A stretch of DNA of 64,000 bases from JAYQKL01 sp965243245 (GCA_965243245.1 OZ251536.1:1736001-1800000), one strand, 5' to 3'; positions 50,721 through 60,950 are shown, counted from the first letter of the stretch. Made by a program: numbers and translations. Notes: generated by a model from the letters alone, not told the origin.

Positions 50721-51966
50721 TGACAGCATCACGGCGCAGCTCACGCATGTGCCGCCGCGACATCATCGACATTTTTTGCTGATAGATATTATTCTCTATC
50801 TGGTCACGCGTTATGCTTCTGCCTTGGTCATCTTTTTGGTCGCAAACGACAATCAAATCTATTGATTTATCTGTGCGCACGGAGGCAGAAATTTCGCCCG
50901 CCTCTAACTCAGATAGAATATTCCCAAGCGCAGGCATAAAAGATCCAAGCTCGCGTTGACCTGTTCGCTGGGCCTCAATGGCGCCATGTTTTACTGCATC
51001 TTGTTCTGCTTGTTTGCATGTTTTGAAGTTTTCTTTTGTGCTTGAGAGATGGTCGGTAAGTGATTGGTTTTCAGCATCAAACGAAAGGACAAGCAAATCA
51101 TATAGGTTTTTATTGCTATCAATCCCGCCTGATTTTTGAAAGCTATTTCTAAGGATTATTCGAATACCTGCATTTGTTCTAAAAGGTTCGGATATTTCCC
51201 CATCCTTTAAGGCTTGAGCGGTGTGTTCAATTTTAGGTTCAAGTTGACTTGGGGCGAGCCAGCCAAGGCGTCCACCTTGTGCGGCAGATGTCGCATTACT
51301 GAATTCACGCGCCATAGCATTAAAATCTGCTCCGCCGCGCAACTGCGATACAATCTCATTGGCAAGGTCTATGGTTTTTTCTTCATCTGCTGAAGTGTCA
51401 ATCAAAAGGAGAATTTCGCTCAGATTATATCTTGATTGATTGATTGTTTTCAAAGCCGCGTTATAAGCTTCTTCAATCTCGACCTGACTTATGCTGACGC
51501 GTCCGCCGAATTTACGCTGAACAAAATAAGACCAAGCAAGTTCAGCGGCAATCTGGTGTTCTAGCGTTTTTAGAGCGATATTGTTTTGTCCAAGAAAACG
51601 CTCAACCTCTGATACTTTGCCGCCAAAATCATTCGCAATGCGCTTAATAGAGGCGTTAATATCTTCTTGGTTGACAGTAATTTCAGAGTCTTTTGCAGCT
51701 TGAATTTGCATCTTCTCATCAATTAAGCTTCGTAAAACCTGCCCGCGCAATTGCTGAACAGTTTGCGGGTTTTTCTCGATGCCGGAAGTAACTAAAAAAA
51801 GCTGCGTGCGCTGGTGAACATCATAAAGAGAAATGACTTCATCATTAACGATTGCAGCTATCGCGCCAATTTGTATTGTTTGGGCAGAAATAGCACTCAT
51901 ACTCGCAAAGACAATATTGACCAAAACCATGTTGGTCAAAAGACTAAAAATATTTGCTTTCTTCAT
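50707..51966 (-). CDS. surA: Periplasmic chaperone / peptidyl-prolyl isomerase SurA
   Basis: Escorts outer-membrane proteins to the BAM complex. The 419 residues have a signal peptide (hydrophobic to about 28, cleaved near ISA), an N-terminal SurA chaperone domain, and one parvulin domain (about 180-285, with ATSAAQGGRLGWL); only one PPIase domain is seen. An upstream ATG (51987) is also possible; neither has an ideal ribosome-binding site. It follows lptD after about 120 bp. Confidence 0.9.
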   Translation of the reverse strand: MKKANIFSLLTNMVLVNIVFASMSAISAQTIQIGAIAAIVNDEVISLYDVHQRTQLFLVTSGIEKNPQTVQQLRGQVLRSLIDEKMQIQAAKDSEITVNQEDINASIKRIANDFGGKVSEVERFLGQNNIALKTLEHQIAAELAWSYFVQRKFGGRVSISQVEIEEAYNAALKTINQSRYNLSEILLLIDTSADEEKTIDLANEIVSQLRGGADFNAMAREFSNATSAAQGGRLGWLAPSQLEPKIEHTAQALKDGEISEPFRTNAGIRIILRNSFQKSGGIDSNKNLYDLLVLSFDAENQSLTDHLSSTKENFKTCKQAEQDAVKHGAIEAQRTGQRELGSFMPALGNILSELEAGEISASVRTDKSIDLIVVCDQKDDQGRSITRDQIENNIYQQKMSMMSRRHMRELRRDAVIEYR

Positions 51967-52087
51967 TATTTCAAAACCCTTAAACATTAAGTTTTTATTC
52001 CTGTTTTTATTTCATAGCAAGTCATGATATTGACTTATTGTGCGGTTTTGGAGTCATTTGAGCTATTTGATATGTTGGCGCGTGTTA

Positions 52088-54250
52088 TCAAAAAGTTGAA
52101 TTTGATACGCCGCCGAGTGTTTTCAGCGTTATTAAAAAGTTGAAACTATTGGAGGGGCCAATGTTTCGGTCTTTGATATAGTCTTGATTAAAGCCGAGGC
52201 GAATATAGGTGCAATCATCTTTAAAGCTTAGACCAAAGCTACTTTTTAAACGTGTTTTGCGAACCATGTCTTGGCGAATGGAGGCGTCAAAGTTCCAGCT
52301 ATTAGATAGTTTATACCCCAGCAATGCACGCACTTCTTCGCGCTCTTTGTAATCGCTTGAGACGCGTTTGTCCAAAAATACATACCCCGCCTGTAAATAG
52401 GCAGGTCCATATTTTGTTGAAAAATCAGATTCGGCTCTTACAATTTCAAAGCTTTTTTTATCTACCCGCAACCGACTCGATAAATTCATTTTCTTAGATA
52501 GCGTCGCCATAAACTCGATAACATAGTCTGACTCTCTGTCTTCGAGCCCCGTTGATTGTCCTTGCAACTCGTTTTTGCGCCGGCGTAACGATTGACCAAT
52601 AAAAATACTGGCAGATCTATTTTCCTCAAACAAAGCTGAGTAGCGTAGTCCTAAATCGGCGCGTTTGCCACTTTCCAAAAGATCAAGCCCCGCATAGCGT
52701 GAAATTTCAAACAAATTAGTGTTATCAAAATCTATGCTTAAACTGTCTTCATTGGGAATATTCGGGTCGTTTTTTTGATTTGGAGAGATGATTAATTGGG
52801 CAAGAGGCTCTATGGTTTGCGTGACCGTATCATCAAAACGTACAATCGGATAACTCCATTTCGCGCCCAAATATCCAATGCTACGTGAGCGGATATTGTC
52901 GTCATAAAGCTCATTTGTATTTTGATCTTTCACGTGATTTTCAGCGCGATACGCATCAGCGCGTAAGGCGATAAAACTATTAAACAAATGCCCGCCTTGT
53001 GTATAAAAATTGCGTTGCCACTGCGCCGAGATAACCGCCCGTGTGACATCTGTTCCTTGTTTGCGTATGAGCTCTAAGAAGTTGCCAGAAATAGAAATAT
53101 CACCTCCAAGAATTTTTTGGTCGAATATTTTGTGATAATTAATCATCGGCTGTAAATCGGACAAAGTGTCGGCATCTATAGAGGCGAGTGTTGTGTCATA
53201 TTCTTTGGCACGCATATCCAAAAAGGATTTATCTTCTAGGTTTTGCACATATAAAAAGCTCGTAAGATAGTTCTGGTCTGACAGATTATAGCGCCGCAAA
53301 AAGGTTTCATCTGTTTGGCGTTCAAGCTGGAAACCATAGTCCCAATTTTCTCTTAGCTTGAATGTCCCCTTAGCAACAAGATTTCCCCTCACCTTGCGGT
53401 CATTGTCTTTATTGTCTTCTTTGTTGACCCATAGACCATTTAAATCAATGGAATATGTTCCGGTTGTAATCAAATGGCGAAAGTTACCTTTTAGCATATT
53501 GCCAGCTTTTGATGTGATGCGCGGCGTAACCGTCAGGTCGTAATTGCTGGCGAGGTTAAAAAAATACGGCACACTTATGTCAGTTCCTATATCGGATGAG
53601 GCACCTATATATGGGGTTAAGAAGCCGCTGCGTTTTTTTACTTTTGGACCAGGGTGCGAAATATAGGGCAGATAGACAATTGGCACGCCCATTAATTCAA
53701 GTCGCAAATTCTCATGATAGATAGTCTGAGTGGCCGCGTCATGAGTTGTCTGCGATGCTTTTATTTGCCAGCTTGGGCGTTTATCTGGATTATCTTTGCA
53801 AGGTTTACAGGCCGTGTATCTGGCTTCATTCAAAACCGTTAGAGCCCCCCCCGTTCTTTTTGCGTCCGCGCCCGTCAATTGAGATCGGTCAACCATAAGA
53901 ATACGTAATTTTTGCATGACAGCTTCGCGCATTTGGTCTTGGATAATAATTTCTTCGGCATAGGTCGTGATGCCTTGTTTGTCTATCAGGATGACATTAC
54001 CAAAGGCTTTTAGAATATCTTTTTTTTGTTGCCATTCAATTTGGTCAGCGTGCATGATATTGCTCTGATAGATAATTTTTATATTGCCGCTGGCTTTGAT
54101 GAGATCATTGGTTGCATCATAATCAAGCCTATCAGCTTCAATGCTCGCTTTATCGCTTGGTGCAAGTTGTTGTGCGTAAACAGAAGCGTTGACCAGCATG
54201 CCAAGCACCCAAAACAAGCTTGCTACTGAATACAAAATGAACCAGCGCAT
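52088..54250 (-). CDS. lptD: LPS-assembly outer-membrane protein
   Basis: Inserts lipopolysaccharide into the outer leaflet. The 720 residues have a signal peptide (to about 26), an OstA/LptA-like N-terminal domain (about 35-135), and a large C-terminal beta-barrel ending in NSTF. Shorter than enteric LptD (about 780) but normal for alphaproteobacteria. The start lies one base after the lptG stop. Cys residues C149 and C152 (ACKPCKD region) could be part of the disulfide set, though the full enteric four-Cys pattern is not visible. Confidence 0.93.
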   Translation of the reverse strand: MRWFILYSVASLFWVLGMLVNASVYAQQLAPSDKASIEADRLDYDATNDLIKASGNIKIIYQSNIMHADQIEWQQKKDILKAFGNVILIDKQGITTYAEEIIIQDQMREAVMQKLRILMVDRSQLTGADAKRTGGALTVLNEARYTACKPCKDNPDKRPSWQIKASQTTHDAATQTIYHENLRLELMGVPIVYLPYISHPGPKVKKRSGFLTPYIGASSDIGTDISVPYFFNLASNYDLTVTPRITSKAGNMLKGNFRHLITTGTYSIDLNGLWVNKEDNKDNDRKVRGNLVAKGTFKLRENWDYGFQLERQTDETFLRRYNLSDQNYLTSFLYVQNLEDKSFLDMRAKEYDTTLASIDADTLSDLQPMINYHKIFDQKILGGDISISGNFLELIRKQGTDVTRAVISAQWQRNFYTQGGHLFNSFIALRADAYRAENHVKDQNTNELYDDNIRSRSIGYLGAKWSYPIVRFDDTVTQTIEPLAQLIISPNQKNDPNIPNEDSLSIDFDNTNLFEISRYAGLDLLESGKRADLGLRYSALFEENRSASIFIGQSLRRRKNELQGQSTGLEDRESDYVIEFMATLSKKMNLSSRLRVDKKSFEIVRAESDFSTKYGPAYLQAGYVFLDKRVSSDYKEREEVRALLGYKLSNSWNFDASIRQDMVRKTRLKSSFGLSFKDDCTYIRLGFNQDYIKDRNIGPSNSFNFLITLKTLGGVSNSTF

Positions 54251-54251
54251 A

Positions 54252-55358
54252 TTAGCCGTCCTCTTGATGGAGCAATAATGTTATGCCGATAAGGGTTGCT
54301 ATAGTGCTGGGCGCCCAAGCCGCTAAGGGCGGCGGCAGTAAGCCAATGGCACCGACAGTGTTCATCAAATCTGTAAAAAAGAACAGCGTAAGCCCTGTCA
54401 CAATAGCCATTAAAATAAGCCGTGTACTGCTACCCATTCTTGAAAAATGTAGCCCGAAAGTCGCCGCGATTAAAACCATTGCACAAAGCAAAAGGGGTTT
54501 TGCGAGTAAAGAATGGAAATACATCCGGTATTCTTCTATCGGAAACCCTGCTTCATTGGCTAAAGCGATAAACTTAGGAAGCTGCCAGAAGGAGACCGTT
54601 CTGGGCGGCACAAAATTCTCTTGTATTTGATTTGGCTTTAAATTTGTGGCGCGCACCAGCGTGTTGAATTCTTTTACATTTCCGGTTTCATTTATGAGCC
54701 ATGCTTTTTTGAAAACCCATTCATTTTGAGCAAGTTGCGCAGTTTCAGCATCAATACGCTCAAGGTTTCGTCCATCAGCTGAGAAGCTGAAATAGCTTAC
54801 TTTTTTAAGGATTACCGGGTCAGAAGATATAATCTGAGGCGTATGGATGATGGCATAGGTTTTGCTTATTGCAGACGTATCCTCGCGCAACCATAATCCA
54901 TTATCAGAAACTGTGAGTTGATTGGCCGTGCCATAAGTTATGTTTTTTTCGATGGTTTTTGCCGTTCCCGACATCCAAGCGGCCATGGGATGCCAAATTG
55001 CGACCACCAGAATACCAATGGTTAGGGTTATCATCACGCTTGGGGCTAAAAATTGCCAAACAGACATGCCGGCCGCGCGTGCAACAATGAGTTCGTGTGT
55101 GGTGCTTAAGCGGGCGAAGTAACCGATTGACCCAAACAGAAAGGCAAAAGGTAAGATCTCCTGAATAAGGTTTGGAAAGCGGAGCAGACTCAAGCCGATA
55201 ATTGTCAGTATTCCAGTATCTTCGCCGCGCGATGCCACGCGTGACGTTTCGCCCATATCTCCCAAGAAGCCGACAAAGGCACATATAGAGACGGCAATGG
55301 CGAGCCATACCAGAAATTGCCGTCCAAGGTAAATCGAAATGGTGAAAGCTGGCATCAT
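54252..55358 (-). CDS. lptG: LPS export ABC permease LptG
   Basis: One of the two permeases of the LptB2FG complex. The 368 residues have six TM helices in 3+3 arrangement around a periplasmic beta-jellyroll-like domain (about 130-260). Distinguished from LptF by gene order and the end-to-end match to YjgQ-type proteins. The start overlaps the lptF stop (ATGA). Confidence 0.93.
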   Translation of the reverse strand: MMPAFTISIYLGRQFLVWLAIAVSICAFVGFLGDMGETSRVASRGEDTGILTIIGLSLLRFPNLIQEILPFAFLFGSIGYFARLSTTHELIVARAAGMSVWQFLAPSVMITLTIGILVVAIWHPMAAWMSGTAKTIEKNITYGTANQLTVSDNGLWLREDTSAISKTYAIIHTPQIISSDPVILKKVSYFSFSADGRNLERIDAETAQLAQNEWVFKKAWLINETGNVKEFNTLVRATNLKPNQIQENFVPPRTVSFWQLPKFIALANEAGFPIEEYRMYFHSLLAKPLLLCAMVLIAATFGLHFSRMGSSTRLILMAIVTGLTLFFFTDLMNTVGAIGLLPPPLAAWAPSTIATLIGITLLLHQEDG

Positions 55359-56512
55359 TGTTTTGCCTCGGATGGTTTTATGAGGCGCAGTTTCCTGAGT
55401 GCATTAGAAAATGCATTAAAAAGCGTCTGTCGCTCCAGAGCAAAATGAAGCCAAATAGCCGCGCCGATACAAGTGGTCATGCCAATAGCATAAAGTGCCC
55501 ATATATATTGGTTGTTGTTTGAGGCGATACCAAGCATGCTAAAGCTAAGGAGTTTGAAAATTATCGCTATGCCGCCGCCAATAAGCAGACGGCGATTTTG
55601 TCCGAGCCTGTTCATAGTGCTGGTGAGGATTGTGGCAAAGCAGATCAAAACAAGGGCAAATGAATGTGTTGTTTCGGCAAAATGACTATGTCCCGTTGCG
55701 ATTAATTTTTCTTTAAAAAATTTATCATATCCCTTGCTTTCATCAGGGTTTAGCAAATCAGTTATGTATCTTTCCTTGACCTCATAAATGATTTTCCCGC
55801 GCGTTGGCGCAATGGTGCTTAGGTCATATACATATTCTTTGAAGTTTAGGATATTGACCGACCCTCTATTGGAAGATGTATGAATACTGCCGTCAATCAG
55901 AAGAATTTTAGGCTTATTTTTAGAATACACGATCGCGCCTTCGCGGGCGATATATGTAGTGATGCTATCGTGCTGGCGTGCATCATGCAATAAAAGTCCG
56001 TGATAAGTGCCATCCTCGCTACGGTATCGGCTATGCACGGTCAGTTTTTTTGTCGGGTTGTGAAAGGCACCATCTTTGATGAGCGTGCGGGCTAAGTCAT
56101 TGGCGATAAGATGGCGATAATCGCGCAATTTTTGCATTGAGAGCGGGCTAAGCCAAAGGTTAATCACCATAACAATGGCTGTCACCACGCCAGCAATAGC
56201 CAAAGCTGGTATTGTCAATTGCCACCGACTTCTGCCGGTTGCAGACATCACTATCAACTCACTATCTTGGGTCATTTTGTTAAGGCCATAAAGGGTTCCG
56301 CAAAAAAGTGCAATCGGCAGAATAACCCCCATTATGCGCGGTAAGGTCAAAAGCGTCAGTCCGAAATATGCCGTTACTGAATCGGTTTGCCCGCCAATGA
56401 GTTCAAGCAGTCGAACAGCCTGCACAATCCACCCCATGCCGCCAAGCATGAAGGTGATTAACAATATCGGACCCACCAGTTGGCGGGTTATGTAAAGCGA
56501 ATAACGTGACAT
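55355..56512 (-). CDS. lptF: LPS export ABC permease LptF
   Basis: Partner permease of LptG. The 385 residues show six TM helices with a central periplasmic domain and the YjgP-type N-terminus YSLYITRQLVGPIL. First gene of the lptF-lptG-lptD-surA-ksgA run; pepA is divergent over 150 bp that should contain both promoters. Confidence 0.93.
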   Translation of the reverse strand: MSRYSLYITRQLVGPILLITFMLGGMGWIVQAVRLLELIGGQTDSVTAYFGLTLLTLPRIMGVILPIALFCGTLYGLNKMTQDSELIVMSATGRSRWQLTIPALAIAGVVTAIVMVINLWLSPLSMQKLRDYRHLIANDLARTLIKDGAFHNPTKKLTVHSRYRSEDGTYHGLLLHDARQHDSITTYIAREGAIVYSKNKPKILLIDGSIHTSSNRGSVNILNFKEYVYDLSTIAPTRGKIIYEVKERYITDLLNPDESKGYDKFFKEKLIATGHSHFAETTHSFALVLICFATILTSTMNRLGQNRRLLIGGGIAIIFKLLSFSMLGIASNNNQYIWALYAIGMTTCIGAAIWLHFALERQTLFNAFSNALRKLRLIKPSEAKQ

Positions 56513-56662
56513 GCAGAAGCAAAAATCTCTCTAAGTATTATATTTTATCTGCCTATCATAATCTATCGCAGAAGCTTATTAAATAGATGTTTTTCTGTGA
56601 GGATATATATATATCTATTAAGAGTTAAATGTTACACAGCACCAAGATGTAAGGAAGATTAA

Positions 56663-58153
56663 ATGAATATTGGCTTCACAAACAATTCACTCCCCAAAAC
56701 GGGCACGCTGGTTTTGCTCGTTTCGGATAAGGGTTTGAGTAAGCGCGGCAAGGAACTCGACAAAAGCCTCAAAGGATTATTAACCAAGGCTATGAAAACT
56801 CAGTCTTATAAGGGTGAGTTTAAGTCAACTTTATCTCTGGTCGCCCCTTGTGCCCCTTCTCGTCATAGCTCTTTGGATAAGATTATTCTGCTGGGGGTTG
56901 GGGATGTTAAGAAATTGAACCAAAGTGCCTGTGAGATACTTGGCGGGATTGCTGCGAGGGCTTGTCACTCGGTTAAGGGGGCGGCGATGCTTCTGGTTGA
57001 GTTAGCGGATAAATCTGACATGAGCGAAAATGAAATGGCTGCCTATATGGCGTTTGGATGTGTGCTACGCAGTTACGTCTTTGATAAATACAAGACCAAA
57101 GATAGAAAAAAACCAAGCCTAACCAAGATTAACTTAGCCGTAGCATCCCAAGCAGGGGTTAAGAAACTTTTTGCGCCGCTTAAACATCTGAGTGAGGGCG
57201 TTTTCATCGCGCGTGATTTGGTCAATGAACCAGCCAATGTGCTCCACCCGCCCGAATTTGCCAAGCGGGCTAAAGCGTTATCAGGACTCGGCGTCAAAGT
57301 GGAGGTTTTATCTGAAACCAAAATGAAACAACTTGGCATGGGCGCATTATTAGGTGTTGGGCAAGGCAGTGTTCAGCCTAGTCAGTTAGTTGTTATGCAA
57401 TGGCAGGGTGCGGCAAAATCTAAAAAGCCGCTCGCTTTTGTCGGTAAGGGGGTGTGCTTTGATACTGGCGGTATTTCTATTAAGCCTTCTTCGGGCATGG
57501 AAGATATGCGCGGTGATATGGGCGGGGCGGCGGCGGTCACGGGGTTGATGCACGCGCTGGCGGCGCGAAAGGCTAAAGCCAATGTCATTGGGGTTATCGG
57601 GTTGGTTGAAAACATGCCATCAGGTGATGCCCAGCGCCCCGGTGATATTGTGACCTCGATGTCTGGTCAAACGATTGAGGTTCTTAACACAGATGCAGAA
57701 GGTAGATTAGTTCTTGCTGATGCTCTTTGGTACACACAAAAGCGTTTCAAGCCTCAATTTATGATTGATTTGGCAACGCTTACGGGTGCTATTTTGGTTG
57801 CGCTCGGAAAAGAATATGCGGGCCTGTTCTCTAATAGTGATGAATTGTGCAAGCAGCTTGATGAGGCGGGTAAGCAAGAGAATGAAAAAATTTGGCGCAT
57901 GCCAATTAATGATGTGTTTGATAAAATGATTAACACACCGAATGCGGACATGAAAAATATTGGCGGACGCTATGCTGGTTCTTCGACGGCGGCGCAGTTT
58001 TTGCAGCGGTTTACCAATGACGTGCCTTGGGCGCATCTTGATATTGCGGGCACAGCTATGGGTTCGTCTAAATCACCTATAAGCCAGTCATGGAGTAGTG
58101 GTTATGGTGTTAAGCTGCTTAATCGTCTGGTTCAGGATTATTACGAAACTTGA
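56663..58153 (+). CDS. pepA: Leucyl aminopeptidase
   Basis: M17 metallopeptidase that trims N-terminal residues from peptides. The 496 residues have the family motif NTDAEGRLVLADAL, the metal-binding KGVCFDTGGISIKPS segment and GLVENMPSG. AAGGA precedes the ATG. The gene's TGA is the first base triplet of a five-copy 11-bp repeat that runs into holC. Confidence 0.95.
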   Translation: MNIGFTNNSLPKTGTLVLLVSDKGLSKRGKELDKSLKGLLTKAMKTQSYKGEFKSTLSLVAPCAPSRHSSLDKIILLGVGDVKKLNQSACEILGGIAARACHSVKGAAMLLVELADKSDMSENEMAAYMAFGCVLRSYVFDKYKTKDRKKPSLTKINLAVASQAGVKKLFAPLKHLSEGVFIARDLVNEPANVLHPPEFAKRAKALSGLGVKVEVLSETKMKQLGMGALLGVGQGSVQPSQLVVMQWQGAAKSKKPLAFVGKGVCFDTGGISIKPSSGMEDMRGDMGGAAAVTGLMHALAARKAKANVIGVIGLVENMPSGDAQRPGDIVTSMSGQTIEVLNTDAEGRLVLADALWYTQKRFKPQFMIDLATLTGAILVALGKEYAGLFSNSDELCKQLDEAGKQENEKIWRMPINDVFDKMINTPNADMKNIGGRYAGSSTAAQFLQRFTNDVPWAHLDIAGTAMGSSKSPISQSWSSGYGVKLLNRLVQDYYET

Positions 58154-58205
58154 GCATGGCCTGAGTATGGCCTGAGTATGGCCTGAGTATGGATTGAGTA
58201 TGGAT
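58151..58205. repeat. 11-bp tandem repeat across the pepA/holC junction
   Basis: Five units of the type TGAGTATGGCC (variants CAT and GAT). Each holds a TGA stop triplet and four of the five an ATG; the first TGA ends pepA and the last ATG starts holC. Confidence 0.95.
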
Positions 58206-58658
58206 AGCAAAACTGAAGTTCTGTTTTATCATCTTGAACGCCAAACATTGGAGCAAGTTTTGCCGCAATTATTAGAGGTGAGTTTGCAACGCGGCTGGAA
58301 AGTGCTCGTGCAGGCGACCTCAAAAGAGCGCGTCGCTGTGCTGAACAGTCATTTGTGGACTTATTTAGAAAATAGTTTTCTGCCGCATGGAAGCCAAGAG
58401 GATGGTATGGCGTCTGAGCAACCGATTTGGCTGACTGTAGATGAGGAAAACCCCAATGGGGCAAATGTTCTGTTTATGGTGGAGGGGGCGCAACGCGCAA
58501 GTTTTTCGGAATTTGAACGCTGTGTATACATGTTTGACGGCGCGCATGAGGCGTCTGTGACGCAGGCGCGTATTTATTGGAAAGAGATCAAGGATAAAGG
58601 GTTTCAGGCAATTTATTATCAGCAATCTGGCGATGGTAAATGGGAGCAGAAAGGCTAA
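58200..58658 (+). CDS. holC: DNA polymerase III chi subunit
   Basis: Links the clamp loader with SSB. The 152 residues match HolC: FYHLERQTLEQVLPQLLE near the N-terminus and the central VLFMVEGAQ strand. ATG 58200 falls in the last unit of a tandem repeat; TTG 58194 is the alternative. It pairs with pepA as in many proteobacteria. Confidence 0.9.
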   Translation: MDSKTEVLFYHLERQTLEQVLPQLLEVSLQRGWKVLVQATSKERVAVLNSHLWTYLENSFLPHGSQEDGMASEQPIWLTVDEENPNGANVLFMVEGAQRASFSEFERCVYMFDGAHEASVTQARIYWKEIKDKGFQAIYYQQSGDGKWEQKG

Positions 58659-58749
58659 GTTTTTTTCAGCTTCATAATTGCTTGTAAATCCCTATTTTTT
58701 ATGTATATAAGGCGCGCATGCGTTACCTAATATTTGAAGGAAGATGACA

Positions 58750-59172
58750 ATGGCTATTGAGCGCACTTTTTCTATTATTAAACCGGATGCAACCAACCGT
58801 AATTTGACAGGCAAAATCATCAACCGTTTTGAATCCAATGGTCTACGCATTGTTGCCTCTAAGCGTATCCACATGACGCGTGCGCAAGCAGAAGGTTTTT
58901 ATGGCGTCCATAAAGCGCGTCCTTTTTTTGGTGATTTGGTTAATTTCATGATCTCTGGGCCTGTTATCGTGCAGGTGCTGGAAGGCGAAAACGCGATTAT
59001 GAGAAACCGTGAAATCATGGGCGCCACCAATCCGGCGCAAGCTGATGCGGGAACCATTCGTAAAGATTTTGCTGAAAGCCTTGAAGCTAATTCAGTTCAT
59101 GGTTCAGATGCGCCTGAAACCGCGGCAGAAGAAATCAAGTTTTTCTTCAAAGATGACGAGATTGTTGGCTAG
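58750..59172 (+). CDS. ndk: Nucleoside diphosphate kinase
   Basis: Transfers phosphate between nucleoside di- and triphosphates through a phospho-His. The 140 residues have MAIERTFSIIKPDA, GATNPAQADAGTIR and the active-site His in NSVHGSDA. ATG 58750 is preferred over 58744 because AAGGA lies 8 bp upstream. Confidence 0.97.
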   Translation: MAIERTFSIIKPDATNRNLTGKIINRFESNGLRIVASKRIHMTRAQAEGFYGVHKARPFFGDLVNFMISGPVIVQVLEGENAIMRNREIMGATNPAQADAGTIRKDFAESLEANSVHGSDAPETAAEEIKFFFKDDEIVG

Positions 59173-59184
59173 TTCAGTTCAGCC

Positions 59185-59826
59185 TTAAAAACTTGGGGAC
59201 AACACTTGAGCTGAGGTTGTCTGTCTGAGGTTGTTTGTCTGGGTTTTGTTGATTTTTTCCAGCATCTTATCAACCGCTTCTGGATATGCGCTATGTTCTT
59301 GTAATTGCACTTTTTTGCTTAGGCTTTCAGCGGTGTCATTTTGCAAGATAGCGATTTTTTTCTGTACCAATATTTCACCCTCATCCATTTCGGGGCGCAT
59401 GAGATGAACACTACAACCATGTTCTGTCTCGCCTGCTTTCAACACCCGCTCATGAGTGTTTAAGCCTTTAAACTTAGGCAGTAATGAGGGGTGAATATTT
59501 AAAATTTTATTCTCCCATTGGCGCACAAAATCAGGTGTCAATAAACGCATGAAACCAGCCGCACAAATAAGCGTAACGCCAGCCTCCGTTAATATCTTAC
59601 CAAGTGTGGCATCAAACTCAGCTCGGGTTTGATAGTCTTGGGGATTAATAAACTTGCGAACCAAATTATGGTTTTTGCACACATCAATGCCAGCGGCATT
59701 TGGATTGTTATAAATGGCCAAAACAATTTCAGCTGGCACATTTTTTTGATTGATATGGCGGGCAAGTGCATCAAGGTTGCTACCCGCCCCTGAAAATAAA
59801 ACAGCTATTTTGGTTAGAGCGTGCAT
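59185..59826 (-). CDS. purN: Phosphoribosylglycinamide formyltransferase
   Basis: Uses 10-formyl-THF to formylate GAR in purine synthesis. The 213 residues show FSGAGSNLDAL near the start, and the active-site NIHPSLLPKFKG. The last about 15 residues (after NKTQTNN) come from a 14-bp tandem duplication and extend the usual C-terminus. Start overlaps the purM stop (TAATG). Confidence 0.95.
   Translation of the reverse strand: MHALTKIAVLFSGAGSNLDALARHINQKNVPAEIVLAIYNNPNAAGIDVCKNHNLVRKFINPQDYQTRAEFDATLGKILTEAGVTLICAAGFMRLLTPDFVRQWENKILNIHPSLLPKFKGLNTHERVLKAGETEHGCSVHLMRPEMDEGEILVQKKIAILQNDTAESLSKKVQLQEHSAYPEAVDKMLEKINKTQTNNLRQTTSAQVLSPSF
59211..59238. repeat. 14-bp tandem duplication in the purN 3' end
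   Basis: CTGAGGTTGTCTGT is followed by CTGAGGTTGTTTGT. As 14 is not a multiple of three, the duplication changed the reading frame of the purN tail. Confidence 0.88.
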
Positions 59827-60950
59827 TATGAAACCTGCGCAAAGCTACCTATTAGCTTTACTTGGTTTTTTCCTTGTTCTGCTTTGTTCAGTTGACCAAT
59901 GATACGCGCCTGTTCACCCTCAGCGTTCAAACTGTCGCAAAGGCTGTTTGCTTGGGTTGGGTCAACGACTAAAACCATACCCATGCCGCAATTAAAGGTG
60001 CGTAGTAACTCTGCTGTGGCGATATTGCCTTGTTGTTGAAGCCATTTAAAAACAGGGGGCAAGTCCCAGCTTTCAAGAGTGATTTCGGCGCAAATGTTTT
60101 TTGGCAATATGCGCGGAATATTTTCCAAAAAACCACCGCCCGTAATATGAGATAATGCTTTAATTTCATAGTCTTGATTTAAAACTTTTAATAAAGGTTT
60201 AACATAAATGCGAGTCGGTGTGAGCAAGCTTTCGCCGAGTTTTTTATCCTCAAAAGGGGCACCATCATGCCATGAAAGCCCGCTTGCCTCAACCAGCTTG
60301 CGCACCAGCGAAAAGCCGTTTGAATGAACGCCAGAAGAAGCTAACCCAATTAATGTGTCGCCAGATTGAATATTCTTTTTTGGCAAAATACGCTCACGCT
60401 CCACGGCGCCGACACAAAAGCCCGCCAAATCATAATCGCCATTAGCATATATGCCGGGCATTTCTGCGCTCTCGCCACCAATAAGTGCACAGCCCGCCTG
60501 TTTACACCCCTCTGCAATGCCCCCGATAACATCCGTTGCTATATCAAGTTTAAGTTTTCCAGAAGCAAAATAATCAAGAAAAAATAACGGCTCAGCACCT
60601 TGGACAATAATATCATTAACACTCATCGCAACAAGATCAATGCCGACTGTTTTGTGCAAATTAGCTTCCATAGCAATTTTAAGTTTCGTGCCGACCCCAT
60701 CGCTGGACGCAACCAAGACAGGATTTTGATAATTGCAAGCCTGCAAATCGAACAAGCCACCAAACCCACCTAAATCAATATTGGCTCCGGTCCGAGAGGT
60801 TTGTTTTGTAAGTGGGGCTATCCGTTTGATGAGTTCATTGCCAGCATCAATGTTAACGCCAGCATCAGCATAGGTCATCTTCTGTTCCGAAGATGATTCG
60901 GCATAGGTCATCTTCTGTGCCGAAGATGATAATGTTTCTAATATGCTCAT
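59826..60950 (-). CDS. purM: Phosphoribosylformylglycinamidine cyclo-ligase
   Basis: Closes the imidazole ring of AIR. The 374 residues carry TYADAGVNIDAGN near the start, VASSDGVGTKLKIA, GGESAEMPG and GGFLENIPR. The N-terminus begins with about 12 to 23 extra residues in which an 11-residue segment (SSxQKMTYA plus two) is repeated by a 33-bp in-frame duplication, so the conserved MTYADAG start now lies internally. A start at the second or third ATG is possible. Confidence 0.95.
   Translation of the reverse strand: MSILETLSSSAQKMTYAESSSEQKMTYADAGVNIDAGNELIKRIAPLTKQTSRTGANIDLGGFGGLFDLQACNYQNPVLVASSDGVGTKLKIAMEANLHKTVGIDLVAMSVNDIIVQGAEPLFFLDYFASGKLKLDIATDVIGGIAEGCKQAGCALIGGESAEMPGIYANGDYDLAGFCVGAVERERILPKKNIQSGDTLIGLASSGVHSNGFSLVRKLVEASGLSWHDGAPFEDKKLGESLLTPTRIYVKPLLKVLNQDYEIKALSHITGGGFLENIPRILPKNICAEITLESWDLPPVFKWLQQQGNIATAELLRTFNCGMGMVLVVDPTQANSLCDSLNAEGEQARIIGQLNKAEQGKNQVKLIGSFAQVS
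60868..60933. repeat. 33-bp in-frame tandem duplication at the purM N-terminus
   Basis: Two 33-bp units (60868-60900, 60901-60933) differ at only a few bases and encode QKMTYA twice. Each has an in-frame ATG, so alternative starts were duplicated. Confidence 0.95.
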
